The position numbers and the translations under genes were made by a program. A stretch of DNA of 64,000 nt from Gammaproteobacteria bacterium. Its GTDB lineage: Bacteria > Pseudomonadota > Gammaproteobacteria > Steroidobacterales > Steroidobacteraceae. The notes under the pieces were generated by a model. The model searched no databases. It was given only the letters and a program-made list of their open reading frames with translations, and was not told where the DNA came from. Of the stretch, positions 8,434 to 17,271 are shown piece after piece. Location of the stretch: assembly GCA_947469285.1 (NCBI GenBank), contig CANIOW010000015.1:19357-83356 (forward strand), in the 5' to 3' direction. The number at the start of each line of letters is the position of its first letter. Within the stretch, counting starts at the first letter, position 1.

Positions 8434-10629
8434 ATGACTCCATCTATCCACCTGTTCCGTCGTGCCCGTTGGCTGCCCTGTGGCACAGCGGCCCTGTGCG
8501 CCGTGCTTGCGTCCACGGTCCGGGCGGAACTGCCGCCACCGACCCTGGAAGTCGACGAGATATTGGTCACCGCCCAAAAGCGCAGTGAGCGCCTGCAGGA
8601 TGTCCCCATCTCCGTGGTCGCCCTTTCCGGCGAACACCTGCAGAGCCTGTTCGCCGCGGGTGACGATGTGCTCGCGCTGGCCACCCGGGTCCCCGGTCTC
8701 TACGCAGAATCGTCCAATGGCCGCGCCGCACCCCGCTTCTACCTGCGGGGCCTTGGCAACAGCGACTTCGACATCGCCGCCTCGCAACCGGTGTCGGTCA
8801 TCATGGACGAGGTGGTGCTGGAGAATGTCGTGCTGAAAAGCACGCCGATCTTCGACCTCGAGCGGGTCGAAGTGCTCCGTGGTCCGCAGGGCACCTTATT
8901 CGGCCGCAACACCACCGCTGGCATCCTCAAGTTTGACACCCGCAAACCCAGCGACCCGCTGACTGCTCGCGCCACCGCCACCTATGGCCGTTTCAATACC
9001 GCCACCTTCGATGGCGGCATAGGGGGCGCGCTGGTGCCCGGCAAGCTAGCAGCCCGCGCCTCGCTGTTAGTACAGCATCGCGATCACTGGATTAACAACA
9101 GCTACACGCACCGCAATGACGTACTCGGCGGCCATGACGAAGTGGCGGCGCGCTTGCAACTGCTGCTCACGCCCACCGACGACCTGAGCGCCTTGCTCAA
9201 TATCCATAGCCGTTCACTGGCTGGCACCGGCCCGGTGTTCCGGGCCAACATCCTCAGCGTCGGCAGCCACAATCTAAACAGCAACTATCAGCCAAAGACG
9301 GTGGCCTTCGACGGCGGCGGCAACAACCCACAGGTGTTTGACGGCTGGGGTAGCTCGGCGAAAGTGGACTATGACCTGGGCGCGCTCACACTCACCTCGG
9401 TGACCGCTTACGAGACGACGCACGGCCATTCCCGTGCCGATATTGATGGGGGTAACCAGTTCTTCGGCCCTGGCTTCATTCCGTTTCCTGCCGACACCAC
9501 CGACAGCATCGAACACCTAGGCCAGTTCACCCAAGAATTCCGTCTCGCCAGTAACACCACTTCACCCTTCTCCTGGCAAGCGGGGGCCTACTACTTCGAT
9601 GCCGCCGTGTTGGTCAAAACGGATCCGGGTTTTGCTGCGCCCACCACGCTGCAGCACGACAATACCGCCTGGGCGGTGTTTGGCCAGGGCAGCTACCGGG
9701 TCAATGCAGCGCTCGTGCTGAATGCCGGCGCACGCTTTACCGACGACCGCAAAACCATGCGCGTGGTCACTTCCCCCAACGCCCAACCCGCGGTTCAGGT
9801 GGCGGACCAGCAAGTCAGCTGGGATATCAGCGCGCTCTACACACTGGCGCCGACGATCAACGTGTACGCCAAAGTGGCCCGTGGCTTTCGCGGCCCAACC
9901 ATCCAAGGCCGCGACGTCGCGTTCTTCAGCCCGCCCTCGACCGCCACCTCCGAGACCGTGGTGTCTTATGAAGCGGGCATGAAGAGCCTGCTCTTTCAGC
10001 GCCGACTGCGCCTGAACGCGGCAGTGTTCGCCTACACGCTGCGCCACCCACAGTTCAGTGCCGTCGGCGGCGGTGGCAATGCCATTCAATTGCTGAATGC
10101 CAACCAAGGCCAAGCCTATGGCTTCGAACTAGACAGCGAGTGGGTGGCATCGGAAAACCTGCTGCTCACTTTGGGCTACAGCTACAACCACACCCAAATC
10201 AAAGACCGCGCGCTGGCCGTGGCGGTCTGCGCCCAGTGCACCGTCACTGACCCGTTGAACGGCAATGGCCGTGCGCTGATCAACGGCAACCCGTTTCCGC
10301 AGGCACCGCGCACCCTGTTCACTACCACGGCACGCTACAGTGTGCCGCTGGGAGCGGCGGGCGAATGGTTCGCCTACACCGACTGGAGCGTCCAAGGCGC
10401 CACCAACCTCTTCCTGTATGAATCGAAAGAATTCAATACCCGCGGCAACTTTGAGGGCGGATTGAAATTGGGCTATGCGCGCCGCAACGGCGCCTGGGAG
10501 GTCGCCCTATTCGCCCGCAACCTGACCAACGAGCGCAACCTGAAAGGTGGCATCGACTTCAACAACAATACCGGCTTCGTCAATGACCCGCGTATCGTTG
10601 GCGTGTCATTCAGTACCGCGCTGCGCTAG
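8434..10629 (+). CDS. TonB-dependent outer-membrane receptor
   Basis: The product has 731 residues, with a signal peptide ending near TVRAE. The plug domain follows, with the VDEILVTAQKRSERLQDVPISV TonB-box/plug start, LRGLGNSDFD and LERVEVLRGPQGTLFGRNTTAGIL. The rest is a beta-barrel ending in an aromatic-poor SFSTALR strand. The plug sequence is of the carbohydrate/steroid-type receptors abundant in sphingomonads and oligotrophic gammaproteobacteria. The substrate cannot be told from sequence. No TonB-ExbBD genes lie nearby. It is divergent from rsmD and ends at a strong hairpin. Confidence 0.93.
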   Translation: MTPSIHLFRRARWLPCGTAALCAVLASTVRAELPPPTLEVDEILVTAQKRSERLQDVPISVVALSGEHLQSLFAAGDDVLALATRVPGLYAESSNGRAAPRFYLRGLGNSDFDIAASQPVSVIMDEVVLENVVLKSTPIFDLERVEVLRGPQGTLFGRNTTAGILKFDTRKPSDPLTARATATYGRFNTATFDGGIGGALVPGKLAARASLLVQHRDHWINNSYTHRNDVLGGHDEVAARLQLLLTPTDDLSALLNIHSRSLAGTGPVFRANILSVGSHNLNSNYQPKTVAFDGGGNNPQVFDGWGSSAKVDYDLGALTLTSVTAYETTHGHSRADIDGGNQFFGPGFIPFPADTTDSIEHLGQFTQEFRLASNTTSPFSWQAGAYYFDAAVLVKTDPGFAAPTTLQHDNTAWAVFGQGSYRVNAALVLNAGARFTDDRKTMRVVTSPNAQPAVQVADQQVSWDISALYTLAPTINVYAKVARGFRGPTIQGRDVAFFSPPSTATSETVVSYEAGMKSLLFQRRLRLNAAVFAYTLRHPQFSAVGGGGNAIQLLNANQGQAYGFELDSEWVASENLLLTLGYSYNHTQIKDRALAVAVCAQCTVTDPLNGNGRALINGNPFPQAPRTLFTTTARYSVPLGAAGEWFAYTDWSVQGATNLFLYESKEFNTRGNFEGGLKLGYARRNGAWEVALFARNLTNERNLKGGIDFNNNTGFVNDPRIVGVSFSTALR

Positions 10630-10631
10630 AC

Positions 10632-10659
10632 CGGCCATGCCGCAGGCGCGGCATGGCCG
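10632..10659. terminator. hairpin between convergent genes
   Basis: CGGCCATGCCGC (10632-10643) pairs perfectly with GCGGCATGGCCG (10648-10659) around a four-base AGGC loop. It lies three bases after the receptor stop and 14 bases before the stop of the convergent methyltransferase gene. Neither side has a T-run, so it is probably a bidirectional 3'-end hairpin rather than a textbook intrinsic terminator. Confidence 0.6.
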
Positions 10660-10673
10660 CACAGTTGGCCGCT

Positions 10674-11576
10674 TCAAGCTTCCCTAAGCGCCTGCTGCAA
10701 CTTTTCGATATGCTCCGGCCCGATACCGCAGCATCCCCCCACGATCGACGCGCCGCGGCGGACCCATTCACGCGCCCAGCGCAGATACCCAGCGGGGTCC
10801 AGATCGCTACGAATATCGCTGAGGTTTTCATTGGCGGCCGCTGCGGCGGTCATCGGCGGGAAAGCATTCGCATAAACCCCTACCCTTAGCTCAGCGTTAC
10901 AGGCCGCGAGCGTTTCCACCGCCACCGAGACTGCCGCGCTCATCACTTCAGGCTGACTGCAATTGAACAGCACCGCCGCCGCACCCAAGCGTGCCGCCGC
11001 ACGCACCGCCTCGGCGACGCTCTCACCGGAGCGCAGACTGGGCGTGGCCCCATACGCGCCGTCATCCGACAGCGTGTAGGAAATCCAGAGCGGCTTGCCG
11101 TCAGCGCCAATCACTTCACGCAGAAGTTCTGCCTCGGCTATCGTACTGAGGGTTTCACCCTGCCAGTGATCCACCCACGGGCGCAGCGCTTCGACCAACA
11201 CCGCCAGCAGCGGGCGGGCAGCGGCGAGATCGAACAGGTCGGGCCGGTAAGAACCGCACACCGGCGGTAGCGAGCCCGCCACGCGGACCGTGTGTGGCGC
11301 GTGGTCGGCCGCTGCTCGTGCCAACTGGCCGGCGAGCGTGGCCAGCCGAGCCGCCTCCCTCGCATGGCGCTCGGCGCCAAGATGGAACGGCACCAGCGCG
11401 TAGCTGTTGGTCGTGATGACATCAGCGCCGGCCGCCACATAAGCCGCGTGCACACGCTGCACGTACTCTGGCGCTTCAATGAGGGCAAGCGCAGACCACT
11501 CCGGTTGACGAAATGGCGCGCCGAGGCGTTTCAATTCGCGACCGGTGCCGCCGTCAAGGATAGTCAGAGGGAACAT
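10674..11576 (-). CDS. mmuM: homocysteine S-methyltransferase
   Basis: The product has 300 residues. It would transfer a methyl group from S-methylmethionine (or SAM) to homocysteine, giving methionine. It starts FPLTILDGGTGRELKRLG, and has TNSYA and the zinc ligands of the family: a Cys in LFNCSQPE and the paired Cys in SIVGGCCGIGPEHI. I chose ATG 11576. The longer frame to 11666 would overlap the upstream amidohydrolase gene and lacks family similarity. Substrate assignment rests on family resemblance. Confidence 0.85.
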   Translation of the reverse strand: MFPLTILDGGTGRELKRLGAPFRQPEWSALALIEAPEYVQRVHAAYVAAGADVITTNSYALVPFHLGAERHAREAARLATLAGQLARAAADHAPHTVRVAGSLPPVCGSYRPDLFDLAAARPLLAVLVEALRPWVDHWQGETLSTIAEAELLREVIGADGKPLWISYTLSDDGAYGATPSLRSGESVAEAVRAAARLGAAAVLFNCSQPEVMSAAVSVAVETLAACNAELRVGVYANAFPPMTAAAAANENLSDIRSDLDPAGYLRWAREWVRRGASIVGGCCGIGPEHIEKLQQALREA

Positions 11577-11644
11577 ATCAGTCTCTACCGTGAGGCCAGC
11601 ACCGAGCAGGCTGTTGATACCGGGTGGCGATGCTGGCGAAGCGG

Positions 11645-12958
11645 CTAATGGCTGCCCTTCACCCACTCACCCCCCTTGATGACGACCGCGACCCGCTCGA
11701 GCACGCGGATATCTTGTAGCGGATCGCCGTCGACGGCGATCAGGTCTGCATAGCCGCCCACCGCAATCACCCCCAACTCGCCCTCGCGCCCCAGCGCTTT
11801 GGCTGCATTGAGCGTGGCGGCCTGAATCGCCTGCAGCGGGGTCATGCCCCATTGCACCATCTTGGCGAACTGTCGACCATTCGTGCCATGCGGATAGACG
11901 CCGGCATCGGAACCAAACACCATCGGCACGCCAGCGCGCACCGCTCGCTGGAACGTCTGGCGCTGTTGCAAGCCAATCGCTTTTTCCTTGTCGAGACTTT
12001 CCTGTTCAGTACCGTTGGCAGTGCCCGTGGCCAGAATGTAGTCGTCGTTATAGATGTCCATGGAAAACCAGGTCTGGTGTGCCACCGCCAGCTTCAAGGT
12101 GGCGTCGCTCGCGAGGCTGGCGTGTTCGATGGTGTCGATCCCGGCCAGGATCGCGGTACGGATACCCTCATCGCCGTGCGCGTGCGCTGCCACTTTCAGA
12201 TGGAGCATGTGCGCCTCTTCAGCAATGGCTTGCATCTCTGCGAAGGTCAGCTGTTGCCCGCCCACGCTGTCACCCAACGAGAACACCCCACCGGTGGCGC
12301 AAATTTTAATCACTTGTGCGCCGTACTTGTGTAGCCAGCGCACCTTGGCGCGCGCTTCATCGGGAGAATTGATCACCGACGGCAGCGTTTTGTCGAACGA
12401 CGGCGGCAGCGAATTATCGTCGCAGTGCCCGCCGGTCGCTCCTATCGCCCAGGTCGCGGTGACCACACGGGGCCCCGGCACCCAGCCGTCATCGATGGCC
12501 TGGCGCAAGCCCACGTCCTGAAAGTCATTAGCACCGACGTTGCGTACGGTAGTAAAGCCTGCCTCCAACGTCACTTTGGCATTGGCAACCCCGACCGCCG
12601 ACCAGAAACTGTCGGAGTAGCGCAGCCCGCGATAGCCACCTATTTCAGCCAGGCTGGTCAGGTGGACGTGCATGTCGATGAGACCGGGCAGCAAAGTGCG
12701 TTCACCCAGATCCACCACCCGGGCGTTGCTGGCCAGTGGTGCGGCGCCAAATGCGGCCACCGCCACAATGCGCCCGTCAGTGACCGTGACCAGCGGCCTG
12801 GCGATCACCGCTCCGGTACGGACATCGAGCATGCGCGCCGCGGTGTAGTACACCGTGCTGCTCGCCCCAGTGGCGGCCGCAACGCCTGCCCCAAGGTCTG
12901 CACCGGCGACCGCCGGCCAACCAAACGCAAGCGCTATACCAGCCAGTAGATGCCGCAT
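11645..12958 (-). CDS. exported metal-dependent amidohydrolase
   Basis: The product has 437 residues with an N-terminal signal peptide (MRHLLAGIALAFGWPAVAGA). It is a TIM-barrel amidohydrolase of the imidazolonepropionase/prolidase-like group. The metal site is complete: DMHVHL near residue 95, the Lys in VIKICATGG, the His in AAHAHGDEG and DTIEHASL, and the Asp in FGSDAGVYPHGTNG. Such secreted enzymes often hydrolyse dipeptides or cyclic amides, but the substrate is not readable here. It sits upstream of mmuM on the same strand and may share a transcript with it. Confidence 0.85.
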   Translation of the reverse strand: MRHLLAGIALAFGWPAVAGADLGAGVAAATGASSTVYYTAARMLDVRTGAVIARPLVTVTDGRIVAVAAFGAAPLASNARVVDLGERTLLPGLIDMHVHLTSLAEIGGYRGLRYSDSFWSAVGVANAKVTLEAGFTTVRNVGANDFQDVGLRQAIDDGWVPGPRVVTATWAIGATGGHCDDNSLPPSFDKTLPSVINSPDEARAKVRWLHKYGAQVIKICATGGVFSLGDSVGGQQLTFAEMQAIAEEAHMLHLKVAAHAHGDEGIRTAILAGIDTIEHASLASDATLKLAVAHQTWFSMDIYNDDYILATGTANGTEQESLDKEKAIGLQQRQTFQRAVRAGVPMVFGSDAGVYPHGTNGRQFAKMVQWGMTPLQAIQAATLNAAKALGREGELGVIAVGGYADLIAVDGDPLQDIRVLERVAVVIKGGEWVKGSH

Positions 12959-13076
12959 GGGATTCCCCTTGTTGATGGCGAAGGACGGGAAGGCTCAGAA
13001 TACAGTAGGCCGCCCACCCACAGTGCAGTGGACGGTCGCCGTTATTCAATCCCGTCTGGCGAGGGAGTTTCCCAGC

Positions 13077-13565
13077 ATGCGCATACCCCTGCAGTTCGAC
13101 GCCAGCCGCCATTTCAGCTCGCCCCTTGGTCCCATTTCCCTGTTTGCGCGCGACCACGCCATCGTGGCGCTAAAGATCGGCGGAGAACGCGCCCGCAACG
13201 TCGGGGCTGCCGCCATCCTGACCACCGCGCAGACCCAGCTGGAACATTATTTCGCCGGCACCGCCACGGTGCTGGATTTTGCGGTAACGGCAGTCGGTAC
13301 GGACTTTCAGCAGCGGGTCTGGGCAGAAATCGCCAAGCTCGGTTTTGGCCAGACCACCAGCTATGCGCAGCTTGCCCGGCAGCTCGGCACACCTCTGGCG
13401 AGCCGTGCGGTCGGCGGGGCGGTAGGCGCCAACCCGCTGCCGTTGGTCATTGGCTGCCACCGAGTGCTCGGCGCCTCCGGCAAGATCACCGGCTACAGTG
13501 GTGGCGAGGGGCTGCCAACCAAGCGTTGGCTCCTGCAGCTCGAAGGTATCGCGATTAAAGAATGA
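13077..13565 (+). CDS. ogt: methylated-DNA-protein cysteine methyltransferase (Ogt-like)
   Basis: The product has 162 residues. It would take the methyl group from O6-methylguanine onto its own cysteine in a suicide reaction. The DNA-binding fold is clear: FQQRVWAEIAKLGFGQTTSYAQLA, the RAVGGAVGANPLPLVIG block, then the active-site Cys in GCHRVLG. The family motif is normally PCHRV; here Gly replaces Pro. The start at 13077 is supported by GAGGGAG at 13061-13067. It is divergent from the amidohydrolase. Confidence 0.9.
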   Translation: MRIPLQFDASRHFSSPLGPISLFARDHAIVALKIGGERARNVGAAAILTTAQTQLEHYFAGTATVLDFAVTAVGTDFQQRVWAEIAKLGFGQTTSYAQLARQLGTPLASRAVGGAVGANPLPLVIGCHRVLGASGKITGYSGGEGLPTKRWLLQLEGIAIKE

Positions 13566-13619
13566 AGCGGGCGGCGGATACCAGCTCGGGCGGACGGTGG
13601 GATGCGTTACCATTCCGTG

Positions 13620-14582
13620 ATGAGCGCGACCGACCCCATCACCGGCAAGACAGCCGCAGCAACCGGCGGCCTACGCGGCTTTTTTCGTAAGCTCGGCGCG
13701 CGCATCGGCGGCGGCTTCCTCGGTGATCTGCTCGGCCGACAGATTGACGCCGCCCTGCTGGAGGAACTGGAGTCGCGCCTCCTGACCGCCGATGTGGGCG
13801 TGGCCGCCACCCAAGCCTTGCTCGGGGACCTGCACCAGCAGGTGGCGCGCAAGGAACTCAAGGACGAGGCAGCGCTACTTCAGGCACTGCGTGTGCGCAT
13901 GCTGGCGCTACTGAAAGGCAGCGCCAGGCCCCTCGTGCTCGACCCCACACGCCACCCCAACGTGGTGCTGGTCGTGGGCGTCAACGGCTCGGGTAAAACC
14001 ACCACCATCGGCAAGCTGGCGCGTCGTTATGTCCGCGAAGGCCGCAAGGTGATGCTGGTCGCTGGCGACACCTTTCGCGCTGCTGCCGTCGAACAACTGC
14101 AAGCCTGGGCAGACCGCAACGATGTCCCGTGCGTCGCACAATCCACCGGCGCGGACCCAGCTGCCGTGGTCTTCGATGGGCTGGCCGCTGCACAAGCGCG
14201 CCGCATGGATGTGCTGCTCGCCGACACGGCTGGCCGCCTGCATGTGCAAGCGCACCTCATGGAAGAGTTGAAAAAAATTAAACGGGTGCTCGGCAAAGCC
14301 GACCCCAGCGCGCCACATGAAGTGCTGCTGGTCTTAGATGGCAGCCAGGGCCAGAACGCACTGGCACAGGCGCGCACGTTTCATGCCGCGCTGGGTGTCA
14401 CCGGGATTGTGCTGACCAAGCTCGACGGCTCAGCCAAAGGTGGCATCCTGTTCGCCCTAGCTCAGGAGCTGGCACTACCGGTACGGTTCATCGGGCTTGG
14501 CGAGGCGGTCGACGATTTGGCGCCCTTCGACGCCGAAGCCTTTGTGGAGGGCCTGCTGGGCCTGGGAGGCACGACCCCATGA
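13620..14582 (+). CDS. ftsY: signal recognition particle receptor FtsY
   Basis: The product has 320 residues. It is the membrane-side GTPase that receives ribosome-SRP complexes and hands them to the translocon. The NG domain is complete: GVNGSGKTTTIGKLA (P-loop), GDTFRAAAVEQL, DTAGRLHVQ and LTKLDGSAKGG. The acidic N-terminal A domain of E. coli FtsY is absent, leaving only about 25 residues before the N domain, as in many short FtsY proteins. The stop overlaps the ftsE start by four bases. Confidence 0.96.
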   Translation: MSATDPITGKTAAATGGLRGFFRKLGARIGGGFLGDLLGRQIDAALLEELESRLLTADVGVAATQALLGDLHQQVARKELKDEAALLQALRVRMLALLKGSARPLVLDPTRHPNVVLVVGVNGSGKTTTIGKLARRYVREGRKVMLVAGDTFRAAAVEQLQAWADRNDVPCVAQSTGADPAAVVFDGLAAAQARRMDVLLADTAGRLHVQAHLMEELKKIKRVLGKADPSAPHEVLLVLDGSQGQNALAQARTFHAALGVTGIVLTKLDGSAKGGILFALAQELALPVRFIGLGEAVDDLAPFDAEAFVEGLLGLGGTTP

Positions 14583-15271
14583 TCCGCTTCGAAACGGTGA
14601 CCAAGCGCTATGCGAACGGCCGCGAGGCCCTGGCCGCGGCCAGCTTTCACGTCAGCCCGGGCGAAATGGTGTTCCTGACCGGGCACAGTGGCGCTGGCAA
14701 AAGCACGCTACTGAAACTGGTGGCCGCCATCGAACGGCCCACCCGCGGCACCGTCATCATCAACCGGCAATCCGTGTCAGCTCTGTCACGCTCGGCGGTG
14801 GCTGCGTTCCGCCGCCGGATCGGCATGGTGTTCCAAGACCACAAACTGCTGTATGACCGGCCCGTGTTCGACAACGTGGCCCTGCCACTGGTGGTTGATG
14901 GCGTCTCGCGGCGTGAAGTTGATAAACGCGTGCGCGCAGCACTGGATCAGGTCGGCCTACTCGGCCGCGAGACGGGTTTCCCGATGGAGTTGTCTACCGG
15001 CGAACAACAGCGGGTAGGCATCGCGCGCGCGGTGGTGTCCCGACCCACCATCCTCATCGCCGACGAACCCACCGGCAATCTTGACCCCGACCTCGCGGTC
15101 GACGTGATGGCGATTTTCCAGCGCTTTAATGCGGTGGGGACCACGGTGCTGATCGCCACGCACGACGTGCATCTCATCGAACGCTTCCCGGTGCGGCGTC
15201 TGCATCTCGGTCAAGGCCGGGTACTGCGCGATGAACCGGCTGCGGCGCTGGGAGACTCGCATGGCGGATGA
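14579..15271 (+). CDS. ftsE: cell-division ABC ATPase FtsE
   Basis: The product has 230 residues. With FtsX it forms the complex that activates periplasmic septal amidases during division. Walker A is GHSGAGKST, Walker B is ILIADEPT, and GMVFQDHKLL is the Q-loop region typical of FtsE. The ABC signature reads LSTGEQQRVGIARAVV, whereas most FtsE proteins have LSGGEQQ. The gene overlaps ftsY at its start (ATGA) and ftsX at its end. Confidence 0.96.
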   Translation: MIRFETVTKRYANGREALAAASFHVSPGEMVFLTGHSGAGKSTLLKLVAAIERPTRGTVIINRQSVSALSRSAVAAFRRRIGMVFQDHKLLYDRPVFDNVALPLVVDGVSRREVDKRVRAALDQVGLLGRETGFPMELSTGEQQRVGIARAVVSRPTILIADEPTGNLDPDLAVDVMAIFQRFNAVGTTVLIATHDVHLIERFPVRRLHLGQGRVLRDEPAAALGDSHGG

Positions 15272-16226
15272 AGGTTTGTCGGTCACGCGTCGACCCTTTC
15301 GGGCGCGGCTTGACGGCTGGCTGGAGCGCCATGCCCAGGTGTGCGTGGGCACGCTCGGCCGGTTGTATGCGCGCCCGATAGCCACCCTGCTCATCTGGAC
15401 CGTCATCGGTGTGGCGCTGGCCTTGCCGGCCCTGCTGCAGGTCACAGTGCGAAATCTGGAAGCGGCTGGCCCTGGCCAGGGGCGTGCTTATGCCATCGAC
15501 GTGTTCCTGAAGCCCGTGTTGGGGGTACCGCAGGCGCGGCAGGTGGCAGACCGTTTGCGCGAACGTGACGATGTGGCTCGCGTGGAGCTGATCACGGCCG
15601 AAGAGGGTCTGGCCGAATTCCGTCTGCGCTCGGGGTTTGGCGAGGCTCTCGATGCGCTCACCGACAACCCCTTGCCCGCCACCTTGATCATCTCGCCCTC
15701 ACCCAACAGCACCACCCCCGCGGCACTCGCTCACCTGCGCGACGCCCTTCAGGCATTGCCGGAAGTGGACCAGGTGGTGGCAGACATGCAGTGGGCCGAA
15801 CGGTTACAAGCCCTACTCGCCGCCGCCAAACGCATCAGTAATGGCGCCGGCTTGCTGCTGGCACTGGCGGTACTGCTGGTGGTTGGCCAAGTCGTCCGCG
15901 GAGACATCGAAACGCGACGCGCCGAGATCGAGGTGTCAAAACTGCTCGGCGCCAGTGACGGATTCGTACGCCGACCATTCCTGTACACCGGCTTTTGGTA
16001 CGGGTTTGGAGGTGGAATGCTGGCGCTGCTGCTGGTCCTGGGGGCCGTGGCCTGGGTATCGCCCACGGTGGTCCGCCTGGCGGCCCTCTATGGCAGCAAC
16101 TTCCGTATGCTGGGGCTGCCCATTAGCGGCTACCTGAGCCTGGTGGCCAGCGGCGCCGTGCTGGGATGGCTGGGCAGCGGCTTTGCCGCCACTTGGCGGC
16201 TGCGGCAAATCGAGCCCGGTCTTTAA
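15261..16226 (+). CDS. ftsX: cell-division membrane protein FtsX
   Basis: The product has about 321 residues. A first membrane segment at roughly residues 36-58 is followed by a periplasmic loop (DVFLKPVLGVPQARQVADRLRERDDV...) and three more membrane segments around 199-215, 245-265 and 285-308. This is the FtsX/MacB-permease topology. I prefer the ATG at 15261 because GGGAG at 15250-15254 gives proper spacing; an ATG at 15231 is in frame but has a deeper overlap with ftsE. It couples FtsE ATP hydrolysis to amidase activation. Confidence 0.94.
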   Translation: MADEGLSVTRRPFRARLDGWLERHAQVCVGTLGRLYARPIATLLIWTVIGVALALPALLQVTVRNLEAAGPGQGRAYAIDVFLKPVLGVPQARQVADRLRERDDVARVELITAEEGLAEFRLRSGFGEALDALTDNPLPATLIISPSPNSTTPAALAHLRDALQALPEVDQVVADMQWAERLQALLAAAKRISNGAGLLLALAVLLVVGQVVRGDIETRRAEIEVSKLLGASDGFVRRPFLYTGFWYGFGGGMLALLLVLGAVAWVSPTVVRLAALYGSNFRMLGLPISGYLSLVASGAVLGWLGSGFAATWRLRQIEPGL

Positions 16227-16259
16227 ATTCGGTCCATTTGGGCGGAACCAAACCGGGGG

Positions 16260-16286
16260 TTAGCACTCCAAACAGACGAGTGCTAA
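16260..16286 (+). promoter_or_regulatory. perfect CIRCE operator (HrcA site) upstream of rpoH
   Basis: TTAGCACTC (16260-16268), nine bases, then GAGTGCTAA (16278-16286) is an exact match to the CIRCE consensus bound by the heat-shock repressor HrcA. It lies 28 bases before the rpoH ATG. A sigma70-like promoter appears to be embedded in it: TTAGCA at 16260-16265 and TAAACT at 16284-16289 with an 18-base spacer (my inference). HrcA bound here would block rpoH transcription. No hrcA gene lies in this window. Confidence 0.93.
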
Positions 16287-16314
16287 ACTGGTTTTACCCA
16301 AGGAGGGACGTCAC

Positions 16315-17217
16315 ATGACCACCACCGCCGTTGCTCTGAGCCCGCTCCCCGTCGCCCCCGGCCTACCGCCGGCCGTGGTGTTGCGGGGCCCGATAGGCTC
16401 GCTGGATGCCTACATCGATGCCGTCAGCAAAGTCCCCGTGCTGACGCGCGAAGCCGAACTCGCTCTGGCCCGCCAGCTGCGCGATGGTGGCGACTTAGCC
16501 GCCGCCCGCCAGCTGGTGTACTCGCACCTGCGCTTCGTGGTGCACATTGCCCGCGGCTACAACGGCTATGGCCTGCCGCTGGCGGACCTGGTGCAGGAAG
16601 GCAATGTCGGGCTCATGAAAGCCGTCAAGCGCTTCAACCCAGATGTTGGTGTACGACTGGTGTCGTTCGCGGTTCACTGGATTCGTGCCGAAATTCACGA
16701 ATACGTGCTGCGTAACTGGCGCCTGGTGAAGGTGGCCACCACCAAAGCCCAGCGCAAGTTGTTCTTTAATCTGCGTAAGACCAAGAAGTCGCTGTCTTGG
16801 CTGACGGCCGAAGAAACAGCGGCCGTGGCCCGCGACCTGAACGTGGACCCGGCCGAAGTCACCGAAATGGAGAAGCGTCTCTCGGCACGCGACGTGGCAT
16901 TCGACCCGATGCCCGATGCGGATGATGAAGACGGCAACTACTCGCCGGCCACCTACCTGCCCGCCCCAGACGCAGACCCGGCTATCGCCGTGGAACGCGA
17001 AGAAAGCGAGAGCGACACCACCACACGCCTAAAAGCCGCGGTGGCTGGGCTGGATGCACGCAGTCGCGACATCCTGCTGCGCCGTTTTTTGGCGGAGGAT
17101 AAAGCAACCCTCCATGAACTGGCCGCCGAGCATGGTGTTTCTGCCGAACGGGTCCGGCAGATCGAAGCCAATGCGCTGAAAAAGCTCCGCAAAGTGCTTG
17201 GGGAAGACACACTGTAA
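16315..17217 (+). CDS. rpoH: RNA polymerase sigma-32 (heat-shock) factor
   Basis: The product has 300 residues. It directs RNA polymerase to heat-shock promoters. Region 2 is [38 protein letters not shown] and [20 protein letters not shown], followed by the sigma32-specific [12 protein letters not shown] (RpoH box). Region 4.2 is [29 protein letters not shown] strong ribosome-binding site, AGGAGGGA, begins at 16301. The gene follows ftsYEX in the usual order but has its own CIRCE-containing promoter region. An acidic stretch near residue 200 (DADDEDGN) is somewhat longer than usual. Confidence 0.97.
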   Translation: MTTTAVALSPLPVAPGLPPAVVLRGPIGSLDAYIDAVSKVPVLTREAELALARQLRDGGDLAAARQLVYSHLRFVVHIARGYNGYGLPLADLVQEGNVGLMKAVKRFNPDVGVRLVSFAVHWIRAEIHEYVLRNWRLVKVATTKAQRKLFFNLRKTKKSLSWLTAEETAAVARDLNVDPAEVTEMEKRLSARDVAFDPMPDADDEDGNYSPATYLPAPDADPAIAVEREESESDTTTRLKAAVAGLDARSRDILLRRFLAEDKATLHELAAEHGVSAERVRQIEANALKKLRKVLGEDTL

Positions 17218-17271
17218 AGCAGGCGGGCGCAGTACGGTACGCTACGCCCCTTCCTTCGTTGGAGCCGACCC

